Notes: generated from the letters alone by a model not told the origin. Shown: positions 17,455-27,199, numbered from the stretch's first letter. The stretch is DNA of 64,000 bases from Methanovulcanius yangii (GCF_018687785.1 NZ_LTBL01000001.1:1603780-1667779), one strand, 5' to 3'. A program made the numbers and translations.

Positions 17455-18456
17455 TCAGGAGATCTCTTCGCCGCGGAGGCGCACCCCGGGCTTCTCCGTG
17501 ATTTGTCCGACGACCCGTGCCTCCGGAACAAGGTCAAGGACAGCCGCAACACTCGCTTCGGGAACGATGAAACAGTAACCCATTCCCATATTGAAGGTCC
17601 GGTACATCTCGTTCTCTGACACGTTTCCGACGGTCGCCATCCACTCGAAGATGGGCAGGGGTGGCAGCGGGTCGGTGATCTCGTATCCCCATGGACCGAG
17701 ACGGCGCAGGTTCAGGAGGCCGCCGCCGGTGATGTGGCACATACCGTGCACCTCACAGGCGGCCGTGACCTTCAGGACCTCGGCGTAGATGCGGGTCGGG
17801 GTGAGAAGCTCCTCGCCGAGGGTCCGGCCCCACGGCATCTCCTGATCGAAGTCACCATACGTCTCGACGAGTTTGCGGGCGAGGGTGTAGCCGTTCGAAT
17901 GAATACCCGTCGAGGGGACGCCGATGATCACGTCTCCCGGTGCGATCGCGGCACCGGTGATGATCCGCTCCCTCTTCTGCACCCCGAGGCAGGTGCCGGC
18001 GACGTCGAGGCCGGTCACCATGCCCTTCAGGGTCGCCGTCTCGCCACCGATGATCGTCATGTTCGCGAGCCGTGCCCCCTCATTGAGCCCGGCACCGACC
18101 TGCTTCATCTTCTCCACGTCGAGTGCGTCGGTCGCCACGTAGTCGACGAAGGCGACCGGCTCCATGTTCATTACGTAGAGGTCGTTTACGTTCATCGCGA
18201 TGCAGTCGATCCCGATGGTGGACCAGTCCTCCATCCGGTCGGCGACGAGCATCTTCGTCCCCACGCCGTCGACCGCAAGGGCGAGAACCATATCCCCGAA
18301 CTCGATGAGCCCTGCAAAATGCCCGGACTCGGATGCCGGGGCAAAGTCCCCTTCGCGCCGGTAGGTGAGACGGGAGACGAGCGCCCGGACCGCCTCCGCC
18401 TCGAGGTCGATATCAACGCCCGCATCGCGGTAGGTGTGGCCCGCGGGAGCCGTCAT
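17455..18456 (-). CDS. purM: Phosphoribosylformylglycinamidine cyclo-ligase
   Basis: A 333-residue AIR synthetase, which closes the imidazole ring of FGAM to form AIR using ATP. Family motifs are TYRDAGVDIDLEAEAV at the N-terminus, LALAVDGVGTKMLVADRM, IAMNVNDLYVMNMEPVAFVD, IIGGETATLKGMV, VPSTGIHSNGYTLARKL and HITGGGLLNLRRLG. Length is normal. Its start overlaps the aspartate kinase stop by four bases, so the two are co-transcribed on the minus strand. Confidence 0.96.
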   Translation of the reverse strand: MTAPAGHTYRDAGVDIDLEAEAVRALVSRLTYRREGDFAPASESGHFAGLIEFGDMVLALAVDGVGTKMLVADRMEDWSTIGIDCIAMNVNDLYVMNMEPVAFVDYVATDALDVEKMKQVGAGLNEGARLANMTIIGGETATLKGMVTGLDVAGTCLGVQKRERIITGAAIAPGDVIIGVPSTGIHSNGYTLARKLVETYGDFDQEMPWGRTLGEELLTPTRIYAEVLKVTAACEVHGMCHITGGGLLNLRRLGPWGYEITDPLPPLPIFEWMATVGNVSENEMYRTFNMGMGYCFIVPEASVAAVLDLVPEARVVGQITEKPGVRLRGEEIS

Positions 18457-19850
18457 TCGTCCTCCTCCGAGAGGCCGAACTCATCGTGCAGCACGCGAAC
18501 GGCACGCGGGCCGTCGTTCTGCTTGACGACGAAGGAGATGTTCACCTCGCTCGACCCCTGCGAGATCATCATGAGGTTGATGCAGGCATTTCCAAGGGCG
18601 GTGAAGATCCGGCCCGAGATGCCGGGGGTCCCCGCCATCCCGACCCCGACGACGGCAACCGCGACCACATCACGGTCGTGGGTGACGTCCTGGATGTATC
18701 CCTTCTCCATCACATCGTTCAGGGCGACGAGGGCGACCTTCAGGTGCTCGTCATCGACGATGAGGGAGATGTTCGCCTCGCTCGACCCCTGCGAGATCAT
18801 CATGATATTGACGTCGTACTCGGCAAGGGCGGTAAAGATCGCCCGTGCCACGCCGGGGCGGCCGATCATCTGCGCACCGGTGATGTTGATCAAGGAGACC
18901 TTCTCGATGTAGGTGATCGCCTTGACGACCCGGCGGTCGTGATACTCGGTATCGACGACGCAGCTGCCGGGACCTGCCGGGGAGAAGGTGTTCTTCACCC
19001 TGATGGGGATGCCCTTGACCATGGCGGGTTCGATTGAGCGCGGGTGCAGGACCTTTGCCCCGAAGTAGGAGAGCTCCATCGCCTCGAGGTAGGAGACGTC
19101 GGGGAGGACGCGGGCATCATCGATGATCCGCGGGTCCGAGGTCATCACGCCGTCGACGTCGGTCCAGATCCAGATCTCGTCCGCCTCGACGGCGGCCCCG
19201 ACGATCGCCGCCGAGTAGTCGGATCCGCTCCGGCCGAGGGTTGTCACGATGCCGTCGGCGGTGCACCCCATGTATCCCATGACGACCGGAACATATTCCG
19301 AGAGAAGCGGAACGATGCGGCTTTTTATCTTGTTCTCGCTCTCCGGGAGGACCTGTGCGCAGCCGTGCTGGCCGTTGGTGAGAATCCCCGCCTCACAGCC
19401 GTTCATCGGCCGGGAGGCGATGCCCGCTTCACGCAGCGCAGCGGAGACGATGACCGCCGAGAGGCGCTCTCCGAAGGAGATGATATAATCGCGTGAGCGG
19501 GCGGTGAGCTCACGCAGGTTGTAGACGGAGGTGAGAATGGTCCGCAGGTTGTCGAGACGGCTGTCGATCTCCGGCATCACGCTCCCGAATTCCCCGGGCG
19601 CAACTCCCCGCAGTACCTTTTCATGGCGGGACCGCATCGAGGCGATAAAGGTCTCGATCGGCGGTTCGTCCCGCGCTGTTTCCACCTCTGCTGCAATGGC
19701 GTGGAGCTGATCAGTGACGCCGGACATCGCTGACACTACCACCACCAGTTCGTTGCCGGTTGACCGGTAATGCGAAAGAATCTTCACAACACGGCCGATG
19801 CAGTCCTCATCGGCGACAGAAGTGCCGCCGAATTTCATCAAAAGCCTCAT
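18453..19850 (-). CDS. Aspartate kinase
   Basis: A 465-residue aspartokinase, phosphorylating aspartate at the head of the Lys/Thr/Met pathway. The N-terminal kinase domain starts RLLMKFGGTSVADEDC and has VVVVSAMSGVTDQL, GRSGSDYSAAIVGAAVEADE and IWTDVDGVMTSDPRI. Two C-terminal ACT domains follow from about residue 315 (ISQGSSEANISLIV and ISQGSSEVNISFVV), the usual sites for allosteric control by lysine or threonine. The promoter region to the divergent tfrA is only 46 bases. Confidence 0.95.
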   Translation of the reverse strand: MRLLMKFGGTSVADEDCIGRVVKILSHYRSTGNELVVVVSAMSGVTDQLHAIAAEVETARDEPPIETFIASMRSRHEKVLRGVAPGEFGSVMPEIDSRLDNLRTILTSVYNLRELTARSRDYIISFGERLSAVIVSAALREAGIASRPMNGCEAGILTNGQHGCAQVLPESENKIKSRIVPLLSEYVPVVMGYMGCTADGIVTTLGRSGSDYSAAIVGAAVEADEIWIWTDVDGVMTSDPRIIDDARVLPDVSYLEAMELSYFGAKVLHPRSIEPAMVKGIPIRVKNTFSPAGPGSCVVDTEYHDRRVVKAITYIEKVSLINITGAQMIGRPGVARAIFTALAEYDVNIMMISQGSSEANISLIVDDEHLKVALVALNDVMEKGYIQDVTHDRDVVAVAVVGVGMAGTPGISGRIFTALGNACINLMMISQGSSEVNISFVVKQNDGPRAVRVLHDEFGLSEEDE

Positions 19851-19896
19851 TCTGGCTCACACACCCAGCTATTTCTTTATGTAAGTCTACCGCATA

Positions 19897-21537
19897 ATGG
19901 ATAATATCATGCCTGGAGATGATGTGGTGGACTGCCATGTGCTGGTCATAGGCTCGGGCGGCGCAGGATGCCGTGCGGCACTGGAGGCACAACAGTACGG
20001 AGAAACCGTGCTTCTCTCCCGGACGCTGACCGGCAAGGGAGGATGTACAATAATGGCCGAGGGCGGGTACAACGCCGTCCTCAACGAAAACGATTCATGC
20101 CTGCTCCATTTTGAGGATACGCTCCGGGGCGGGGCATACCTCAACGACCCAGAGCTTGCCGACGTGCTGGTGACCGAATCGCCGGACCGCTTCTTCGACC
20201 TTGCCCGGTGGGGGTCCGTCTTCGACGTCGCCGAGGACTTCGTCGCCGCCCAGCGGCCCTTCGGCGGCCAGCGGTTCAACCGGACCTGTTATGCAAGCGA
20301 CCGTTCCGGGCACGAGATCATGGCAACGCTCGTCGAACAGGTGCGAAACTCCGACATCATCCAGATCCAGGAAGAAGCCGCAATAGAACTCCTGATGGAG
20401 GACGGAAGAGCCGCAGGGGCGTTCACCCTTGATACCACCGGTACCCCGAACGTCATCCGGGCCGATGCGGTGGTGCTTGCCACCGGCGGCGGAACGCAGG
20501 TCTACGACATCTCCACGAACTGTGCCGCCGGAACGGGAGACGGCTTTGCCATCGGATGGCGGGCCGGCGCCGAGCTCATCGACATGGAGATGGTCCAGTT
20601 CCACCCGACGGGTGCGGTCTATCCCCCCGATGCACGGGGGCGACTGATCACCGAGGCAGTACGCGGGGAAGGCGGCGTGCTGAAAAACAGGGATGGCGAG
20701 CGGTTCATGGCCCGCTACGATCCCGAGAGAATGGAACTATCCACCCGCGATGTGGTCTCACGGTCCATTGAAACCGAGATTCTCGAGGGGCGGGGCAGTC
20801 CGCACGGTGGCGTCTACCTCGATGTCTCGCACCTGCCGGCCGCTTTGATCGAGGAGCGCCTCCCCATCATGCTCGAACAGTACCTCAAATTCGGTGTGGA
20901 CATCCGGACCGAACCGATGGAGGTCGCCCCCACGGCTCACCACATCATGGGCGGCCTGCGCATCACCCCTGCATGTGAGACAACCATCCCGTACCTCTAT
21001 GCCTGCGGCGAGGTGACCGGGGGCGTCCACGGCGCAAACCGTCTCGGCGGCAACGCGCTCGCCGATACACAGGTATTCGGAAAACGGGCCGGCGAAGGTG
21101 CAGGGAAGTCCCCCGTCCGGGAGAAGGCGGACTATGCCGCCCAGCTGGCCGGTCAGGAGAAGCGGCTCTCGCGATTTGCCGAGGGAACCACCCCGCCGCA
21201 CGAGATCGTCTCGGCCCTGAAACGGACGATGTGGAACGGCGTCGGCATCTTCCGGACAAAAGAGAGACTGCTTGCCGCACAGGAGGAAGTTGTTCGCCTC
21301 AGGACCCTTGTTCCACGTGCCTACGGCCCGCAGGGATACCTCGAGTGCTGCACGGTAGAGAACATGCTCTGCCTTGCCTCGCTCATCATCCGCGGTGCCC
21401 TCATCCGCGAGGAGTCCCGCGGCGCCCATGTGCGAAAGGACATCACGCAGGACTGGACCCCCGAGACCTCCCCCTTCGGTCATACCGTTCTGAGAGGAGA
21501 TACCTGCCTTATCGAGAGGAAGGGAGGTGCCGCATGA
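19897..21537 (+). CDS. tfrA: Thiol:fumarate reductase subunit A (FAD)
   Basis: A 546-residue flavoprotein of the fumarate reductase/succinate dehydrogenase family. Near the N-terminus VLVIGSGGAGCRAALEAQ is the FAD Rossmann site; GKGGCTIMAEGGYNAVL, MVQFHPTGAVYP, EAVRGEGGVLKNRDGERF, APTAHHIMGGL and GGNALADTQVFG are catalytic and FAD-contact motifs. In methanogens TfrA with TfrB reduces fumarate using CoM-SH and CoB-SH, giving succinate plus the heterodisulfide. The downstream TfrB start overlaps the stop by four bases, which supports this assignment over a membrane SdhA. ATG 19912 is a possible alternative start. Confidence 0.93.
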   Translation: MDNIMPGDDVVDCHVLVIGSGGAGCRAALEAQQYGETVLLSRTLTGKGGCTIMAEGGYNAVLNENDSCLLHFEDTLRGGAYLNDPELADVLVTESPDRFFDLARWGSVFDVAEDFVAAQRPFGGQRFNRTCYASDRSGHEIMATLVEQVRNSDIIQIQEEAAIELLMEDGRAAGAFTLDTTGTPNVIRADAVVLATGGGTQVYDISTNCAAGTGDGFAIGWRAGAELIDMEMVQFHPTGAVYPPDARGRLITEAVRGEGGVLKNRDGERFMARYDPERMELSTRDVVSRSIETEILEGRGSPHGGVYLDVSHLPAALIEERLPIMLEQYLKFGVDIRTEPMEVAPTAHHIMGGLRITPACETTIPYLYACGEVTGGVHGANRLGGNALADTQVFGKRAGEGAGKSPVREKADYAAQLAGQEKRLSRFAEGTTPPHEIVSALKRTMWNGVGIFRTKERLLAAQEEVVRLRTLVPRAYGPQGYLECCTVENMLCLASLIIRGALIREESRGAHVRKDITQDWTPETSPFGHTVLRGDTCLIERKGGAA

Positions 21538-22997
21538 AGACGCTCACCTTCACCATTGCGAGATTCGATCCGTCCGCCGACGACACCCCCCGCTTCGAGG
21601 AGTACACCGTGGAGGTGAACGACGGCGCCCGCATCCTGCACGCCCTGCATGCGGTCCGGGATACGATCGACCCGACGCTTGCCTACCGCTACTGCTGCGG
21701 GTCGGGGCAGTGCGGGAGCTGTGCGGTCCGCGTCGACGGCGAACCGGTCCTCGCCTGTATGGAGGAGGCGACGGACGGCATGGTCGTCGAGGCGCTCAAC
21801 CTCCCCCTTGAACGCGACCTGAAGGTGGAGATGACAAGCTACCTTCTCGAGATGGAGGGTCTTGTTCCCACGGATGAGACGCGCCTCCTGACCCGTGCCG
21901 AGAACGAGGCCCTCAAACCCCTGCGGGACTGTATCGAGTGCCTCGCCTGTGTCTCGGAGTGCCCCGCCCTGCAGGTGGCTGAGTTTACCGGGCCGACGGC
22001 GATGCGACAGGAGATGCGCATCGCCCTTGACCCCCGCGATGACCGCGACCGCGTCGAGCGAAACGTTGCCGACGGACTCTTCACCTGCACGACCTGCCAG
22101 CGCTGCGTGCAGGTCTGCCCGAAGGACATCAAAATCCCCGGGAAGGCCATCGAAAAGCTGCGGGAATTCGCGAACCGGGAAGGCCTCACCCTCCCGAAGC
22201 ACCAGGAGGTCGCCCTCCTCGTCCAGCGGACCGGGAGGTCGGTGGAGCGCATCAAGCCGACCTTCATGGAGCAGGTCCCCGATGTCATCGAACCGGAGGG
22301 CGAGGTAAAAAGAGAGGTCGCCTTCTTTGTGGGGTGCATGTACAACGGCCGGCTTCCCGAGACGGCCCTCGACATGATCGAGGTGATGCGGCGAAACGGC
22401 TACCGCATCCACATCCCGAAAGACCAGGTCTGCTGCGGATCGCCCCTGATTAGAACGGGCCAGACGTGGATTCTCGACGAGTTGAAGCACACGAACATCC
22501 TGGCGTTCGAGAAGACCGGCTGCGATGTGGTGATGACGATGTGCGCCGGGTGCGGCTCAACCCTCAAGAACGATTACGTGACGCCCTTCACGGTCAAGGA
22601 CGTCAACGAGCTCCTCACCGAGGACGGATTCGAGGCGCCGGAGTCACTCCCCCTCCGCGTCACCTACCACGATCCCTGCCACCTCTACCGCGGCCAGGCC
22701 GTCCACGACCCCCCTCGCGAGATACTCAGGAAGCTCGTGAAAGAATTCATAGAGATGCCGGCCCGGTGCTGCGGAGCGGGCGGCGGTGTCCGGTCCGGTC
22801 TCCCCGACGAGGCGGCCGATCTCGGCCGTGAGCGTGGCGAGGCAATTGCAAAGACCGGCGCCGAGATGGTCGTCACCTCCTGCCCGTTCTGCGAGTTCCA
22901 TATCGCCGAGCACACCGACAAACCGGTGATCAATATCACGACCCTTCTCAGGAAGGGATATGCGAAGAAGGACGAGGAGAAGGGCAAAAAAGAATGA
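21534..22997 (+). CDS. tfrB: Thiol:fumarate reductase subunit B (FeS, CCG domains)
   Basis: A 487-residue protein from ATG 21534. The N-terminal domain resembles SdhB with a 2Fe-2S ferredoxin site (CCGSGQCGSCAVRVDG), then two 4Fe-4S cysteine sets (CIECLACVSECP and CTTCQRCVQVCPKD). The C-terminal half holds two CCG domains (VCCGSPLIRTGQ; CCGAGGGVRSGLP) like HdrB, where the CoM/CoB thiols react. This SdhB plus HdrB combination is diagnostic for TfrB of methanogens. It completes the soluble enzyme with TfrA. Confidence 0.94.
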   Translation: MKTLTFTIARFDPSADDTPRFEEYTVEVNDGARILHALHAVRDTIDPTLAYRYCCGSGQCGSCAVRVDGEPVLACMEEATDGMVVEALNLPLERDLKVEMTSYLLEMEGLVPTDETRLLTRAENEALKPLRDCIECLACVSECPALQVAEFTGPTAMRQEMRIALDPRDDRDRVERNVADGLFTCTTCQRCVQVCPKDIKIPGKAIEKLREFANREGLTLPKHQEVALLVQRTGRSVERIKPTFMEQVPDVIEPEGEVKREVAFFVGCMYNGRLPETALDMIEVMRRNGYRIHIPKDQVCCGSPLIRTGQTWILDELKHTNILAFEKTGCDVVMTMCAGCGSTLKNDYVTPFTVKDVNELLTEDGFEAPESLPLRVTYHDPCHLYRGQAVHDPPREILRKLVKEFIEMPARCCGAGGGVRSGLPDEAADLGRERGEAIAKTGAEMVVTSCPFCEFHIAEHTDKPVINITTLLRKGYAKKDEEKGKKE

Positions 22998-23088
22998 GCC
23001 GGGCCCTCAATGTACCGCGTAGGGACAAGGGCATAAATACGAAAAAAATCAGGGAAGCAGGAGAGGGTGCTGTCCCGCAGCCGGGGGC

Positions 23089-23691
23089 CTAGTCCGCCCC
23101 TTCCTCCCCGCTCGTCACATTGATCCCGCCACTTTGCAGCTGGGCCGTATACTGCAGCGAGAGAAGAAGCGCATCGGCCTCGGCCTTATCGTCCGCATCA
23201 CCGCTGATGAGTCTCCCCTCGAGGAAGGGGACGGCCGTCTCGCCCATCCGTACGATGACCTCTTTTGCGCCGGTCTTTGTCGCTGCGTTGCCCTCCATCA
23301 CGCCGTCCCAGACGGCAGGAAGGGCAACCGTGCCCATCCCCACGAGCGTTCCCTTTGCGACGAGAACCGTATCCTCATCGGGATTGTCAAGGGCGTCCAC
23401 CAGCGGGGCCGCCGCCGGTTCCCCTATCTGGGTGAGGATAAAGGCGCCGTAGATGCGGGTCTTGTTGTCGCCCGAAGCAAAGGAGGCGATGATAGGCTGC
23501 ACCGCCGGTTCACCAATGGCGGTGAGCGTATTGATGGCGGCAAGCTCCTTCTCCTGGTCCCCGGAGGAGAGGTCTGCGATCGCCCCGGTGATCTCGGCAT
23601 CCTCTTCGGGAGTGCCTGTGCACCCGGCGATGCATACCGCCAGACAGAGGGCGGCCGTAAGGAGCAGATAGCCGTGTGTGGTGCTCTTCAT
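23089..23691 (-). CDS. HEAT-repeat lipoprotein
   Basis: A 200-residue exported protein. A signal peptide with LCLAVCIAGCTG (lipobox-like, candidate lipidated Cys) is followed by HEAT-like helical repeats: AAINTLTAIGEPAVQPIIAS, AFILTQIGEPAAAPLVDAL and MGETAVPFLEGRL. HEAT repeats are protein-protein interaction scaffolds; the partner is unknown. It is a single gene on the minus strand between tfrB and the thioredoxin-reductase fusion. Confidence 0.8.
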   Translation of the reverse strand: MKSTTHGYLLLTAALCLAVCIAGCTGTPEEDAEITGAIADLSSGDQEKELAAINTLTAIGEPAVQPIIASFASGDNKTRIYGAFILTQIGEPAAAPLVDALDNPDEDTVLVAKGTLVGMGTVALPAVWDGVMEGNAATKTGAKEVIVRMGETAVPFLEGRLISGDADDKAEADALLLSLQYTAQLQSGGINVTSGEEGAD

Positions 23692-23837
23692 ATACCAGAA
23701 TGATTGGCCCGGCAGACCAAAAAAGATGACGCGGTCCGATACGAAGCCCCGTCACCGCGATGAGCGTGAGGCGGGAGAAACCGGTGGACCGACGATGGAC
23801 ATCGGTGGGGAAAACAGGAGAGAAAAAAGAGGAGCGC

Positions 23838-24995
23838 CTACCCGAGGCGTCCCAGGTACTCGTAGGCCTCGAGCGCCGCCTTTGCCCCCTCACCGGATGC
23901 TACGATGATCTGCTTGGCCTTCACCGCCGTGACGTCTCCCGCCGCAAAGACCCCCTCCTGCGACGTGTGGCAGTTGATATCGACCACGATCTCGCCATGG
24001 TCGGTCAGGTCCACGAACCCGTCCAGAAACGCATTGTTCGGCTCGTGGCCGATGGCAAGGAAGAGACCCTCGACGGGGAGCGTCTGCTCCTCCCCCGTAT
24101 CGCGCTCCGTCACCGTGATGCCCTTCAGGAGGCTCTCCCCGGAAAGCCCCGTGACCACATAGTTCTGGAGGATGGTGAGATTCTTCAGCCCCTTCAGCTG
24201 CGAGGTATAGACCTCGTCGGCCCGTATCTTCGATCGAACGATAAGGAAGACGGACCGGGCAATCGGGCTCATCTCGATCGCCGTGGTGAGGGCATAGTTC
24301 CCCCCTCCGACAATAGCGACGTCCTTCCCGCGGAAGAGCGGTCCGTCGCAGGTCGAACAGACACTCTCGCCTCTGCCGATATACTTCTGCTCGTCCGGCA
24401 GGCCGAGCCAGCGGGGTTTCGCGCCCGAGGTGATGACAAGTGCCCGGCCTGCAAACTCCTGGTCCGAGGCGGTCTTCACCGCAAAGGTCCCGTCATCGCG
24501 TTTTTGGACCGAGGATACCGAATCGAGCTCGATTGCGATGCCTTCCTCCCGGACCTTCTCCTCGAACCGGTCCATCAGCTCGGCCCCGGTCACCAGCCGG
24601 AATCCCATATAGTTCTCGATGGACCACGACTCCAGCGCCTGCCCCCCGATATTCTCGGTCACCACGAGAACCGAGAGCATCTTGCGTGCCCCGTACATCG
24701 CCGCCGTCAGGCCAGCCGGTCCGCCGCCGATGATGAGGAGATCATACACGTCCCGGCGCCCTCCTTCGCCAAAAATCTCGTTGAATCGCGCCGCATCGAA
24801 CCCGACGATCACCTCACCGTCAACAATGGTCACCGGCACGCCATACTGCCCTGACTTCTCCACCATCTCGGCGGCCGCAGCAGTGTCCGTACCGACATCG
24901 ATCTCCTCATACTCCACGCCATGTTTCTGGAAAAACGCCTTTGTGAGGCGGCAGTACTGGCAGTTTGCCGTCGTATAGATTGTGACCTTTGGCAT
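23838..24995 (-). CDS. Glutaredoxin-like domain fused to thioredoxin reductase
   Basis: A 385-residue fusion. Residues about 1-78 are a glutaredoxin/NrdH-like domain with active site CQYC (residues 13-16) and the cis-proline segment YGVPVTIVDGEVIVGF. From about residue 83 a thioredoxin-reductase-type flavoprotein follows: DLLIIGGGPAGLTAAMYGAR (FAD), the redox pair CSTC at Cys213-Cys216, VAIVGGGNYALTTAIEM (pyridine nucleotide domain) and GVFAAGDVTAVKAKQIIVAS (second FAD motif). This suggests an intramolecular relay from the reductase disulfide to the glutaredoxin site. In archaea the electron donor is not always NADPH. The rubrerythrin gene lies just upstream on the same strand. Confidence 0.92.
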   Translation of the reverse strand: MPKVTIYTTANCQYCRLTKAFFQKHGVEYEEIDVGTDTAAAAEMVEKSGQYGVPVTIVDGEVIVGFDAARFNEIFGEGGRRDVYDLLIIGGGPAGLTAAMYGARKMLSVLVVTENIGGQALESWSIENYMGFRLVTGAELMDRFEEKVREEGIAIELDSVSSVQKRDDGTFAVKTASDQEFAGRALVITSGAKPRWLGLPDEQKYIGRGESVCSTCDGPLFRGKDVAIVGGGNYALTTAIEMSPIARSVFLIVRSKIRADEVYTSQLKGLKNLTILQNYVVTGLSGESLLKGITVTERDTGEEQTLPVEGLFLAIGHEPNNAFLDGFVDLTDHGEIVVDINCHTSQEGVFAAGDVTAVKAKQIIVASGEGAKAALEAYEYLGRLG

Positions 24996-25057
24996 GCTCT
25001 TTTCTCCTGCACATCTGCTCTGTCAATGTCGTCAAAAGGGAGACGGAAATACCCGCC

Positions 25058-25558
25058 CTACTTTATGAGGATGAACTTCGGACCCGGCACCCCGCAGATC
25101 GGGCAGTGTTCGGGGGGTTCGTCCAGAACGACATTCCCACAGTACGGGCAGACATAGACCTCCTTTCCATCAAGGTCCTTTCCTTCCTTCACGGCAGCAA
25201 GCGCCGCAGCATAGATACCCGCGTGGACCTTCTCCGCCTTCATCGCATGGGTGAAGATGTCGATAGGGGCCGTGACACCCTCCTCCTCTGCCTCCTTGAT
25301 GAAGCCGGGATACATCGCCTCGTACTCCTCGGTCTCCCCGCTCACCGCGGCAGAGAGGTTCTCCTCCGTCGTCCCGATCGCCTTGAGAGCGATGAGAAGC
25401 CTGCGTGCGTGGATGGCCTCCGCCTCGGAGGCCGCACGGAAGATCCGCGCCACAAGAGGGAAGCCTTCGGAATCCGCCTGCTGTGCAAAGTTCGCATACT
25501 TCCGGTTCGCCTGTGATTCTCCGGCAAACGCCGCCCATGCATTCTCTTCGGTTGTCAT
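25058..25558 (-). CDS. Rubrerythrin
   Basis: A 166-residue rubrerythrin, a non-heme diiron hydrogen peroxide reductase. The ferritin-like four-helix domain carries ENAWAAFAGESQANRKYANF, ASEAEAIHARRLLIAL and AMKAEKVHAGIYAAAL with the ExxH iron ligands. The C-terminal rubredoxin domain has CPYCGNVV and CPICGVPG. It is 62 bases upstream of the glutaredoxin-reductase fusion on the same strand and may supply peroxide defence with it. Confidence 0.95.
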   Translation of the reverse strand: MTTEENAWAAFAGESQANRKYANFAQQADSEGFPLVARIFRAASEAEAIHARRLLIALKAIGTTEENLSAAVSGETEEYEAMYPGFIKEAEEEGVTAPIDIFTHAMKAEKVHAGIYAAALAAVKEGKDLDGKEVYVCPYCGNVVLDEPPEHCPICGVPGPKFILIK

Positions 25559-25686
25559 GGTCTGTCAACTCCTATAGTCCCGTATAAAGGAGGTAATATT
25601 ATTAAAGCCTCCGTTCGGATCAGAAGAATTCATTCTGCCATCCCTATTCCTTTATCGTCCCGTTTTGCCTACTATCAGATATTCAG

Positions 25687-26364
25687 GTGGATATTATTGT
25701 GAGAATAAAACCATTGCGCGATTTTCACGACATAGACAAGCCAAGAGAGAGGATCAAATCCGGGAAAATCAGTGCTCTCAAGGAACGGGATCTCATCGCT
25801 GCCATCATCGGACGGGGGGTCCCCGGACATGATGTCAATGCAATTGCGACTGATATCTACCACCTTCTGGAGAAGAGAGGCGCGAAAGTGTCCCATGACG
25901 AGCTTATGGAAATACCAGGAGTTGGGGAGACGAAGGCAGCCCAGATCCTCGCCGCCTTCGAACTTGCCCGGCGATATTTCGACCAGGAGGGCAGGCGGAT
26001 CACCACCCCCGCCGATGTCGCTCTCATGACGAGGGATATCGCAAAAAAACAACAGGAACACTTCGAAACCTTCACGCTCGACGGCGCGGGACAGGTCATC
26101 GATCGCCACCCAATCACCAAAGGTATTCTCAACCACAGCCCTGTCCATCCACGGGAGGTCTTCGCGCCGGCTATCGAAGAACGGGCTGCATCGATAATCC
26201 TCGTCCATAATCACCCGTCGGGCAACCCCGAACCCTCATCCGCAGACATCGAGATCACCCGGATGCTGAAGGAGGCAGGTGATCTCCTCGGAATCGAGGT
26301 CCTCGATCATGTCATCGTAACCAGCAAGGACTTTGTCTCGCTGAAGGAGCGGGGGCTGCTTTGA
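25687..26364 (+). CDS. radC: RadC family JAB/MPN domain protein
   Basis: A 225-residue RadC homologue. Residues about 15-95 form a helix-hairpin-helix region (LMEIPGVGETKAAQILAAFE). The C-terminal JAMM-like metalloprotease fold has the zinc motif HNHPSGNPEPSSADIEITR and a preceding GxxxxxxxHPREVFAPAIEE. The start is GTG 25687 (or GTG 25699, in frame). The name 'DNA repair protein' is historical; the biochemical role is unknown. Its presence in an archaeon is not rare among Methanomicrobia but limited elsewhere. Confidence 0.9.
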   Translation: MDIIVRIKPLRDFHDIDKPRERIKSGKISALKERDLIAAIIGRGVPGHDVNAIATDIYHLLEKRGAKVSHDELMEIPGVGETKAAQILAAFELARRYFDQEGRRITTPADVALMTRDIAKKQQEHFETFTLDGAGQVIDRHPITKGILNHSPVHPREVFAPAIEERAASIILVHNHPSGNPEPSSADIEITRMLKEAGDLLGIEVLDHVIVTSKDFVSLKERGLL

Positions 26365-26419
26365 AGGGTAGGGAAACGTAGGGGGATAAGGCGAGATTCG
26401 GTCCCCCATCGTACCCTTA

Positions 26420-27199
26420 TCAGAAAATATCTTCCCCGCACCCGATCTCCGGGTCAAAGGCGACAATAAACGACCGCATCATGAACGCGAGTTCGGGGGC
26501 CATGATGACCGTCGCAACATCCCCGCCACTCGCCTGTTCGAGGATGAGGGCTTCCTTGCCGTCCGCAAAGAGGAGAAAGCCCGGACGGGAGAGATGGTTG
26601 GCCCGTGAAATATGAGTCCTTTTCATCTTGGCGAAGTATTGCCGGAGCCTCTCGTTCGGGACATGCACCTCCAACGGAAGCCCCTCTCCACGGTCCTCTT
26701 CACTGAGAGAGACGACGGAGACGCGAATCCGCTTCTCCGCTGCCTGTATCTCCTTCATGAAGGGAAAGAGGGTGGAAGAGTCTAAAAAGAAGATGATGAC
26801 CTCTTTTTTTGCATTCTCCACCATCGACCGGATACGCCGGTTGATGCCCCATTCGCTGTGAATTGACCAGAAAGGAAGCGGGTGTCCGGTCTCGATTCTC
26901 AGTGATTTCAGGTAGGCAAGGGAGCCGTCCACCCTCTCATTCAGTTTCGCCTTCAGGGTTCCGACTACGAGGTCCGGATCCTCCGCCCGGTAGTACGTGG
27001 GCGATCCCTTCTGCACCGTCACGTACCCCTTCTCCGAAAGGGCCTTTAGAACGGAGTAGATTCGGCCGTGCGGCACGCCGGAGATATCATGGACTTCCCG
27101 TGCCGTTCCCATGCCTAGGCCCACAAGGGAGGTATACGCCTTCGCCTCGTACTCGGTGAACCCGAGCATGACCAGAGATTCAATGACCCCTTTTTGCAT
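26420..27199 (-). CDS. TrmB family transcriptional regulator
   Basis: A 259-residue regulator with an N-terminal winged helix (SLVMLGFTEYEAKAYTSLVG, then VHDISGVPHGRIYSVLKALS) and a C-terminal sensor-like domain of the TrmB/PLD-like type (WSIHSEWGINRRIRSMVENA, VIIFFLDSSTLFPFMKEIQA). The ligand is unknown; TrmB proteins often bind sugars. The ATG at 27199 overlaps a perfect inverted repeat (27198-27220) and an AT-rich TATA-like block 25-30 bases away, so the mRNA is probably leaderless and self-repressed. Confidence 0.87.
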   Translation of the reverse strand: MQKGVIESLVMLGFTEYEAKAYTSLVGLGMGTAREVHDISGVPHGRIYSVLKALSEKGYVTVQKGSPTYYRAEDPDLVVGTLKAKLNERVDGSLAYLKSLRIETGHPLPFWSIHSEWGINRRIRSMVENAKKEVIIFFLDSSTLFPFMKEIQAAEKRIRVSVVSLSEEDRGEGLPLEVHVPNERLRQYFAKMKRTHISRANHLSRPGFLLFADGKEALILEQASGGDVATVIMAPELAFMMRSFIVAFDPEIGCGEDIF

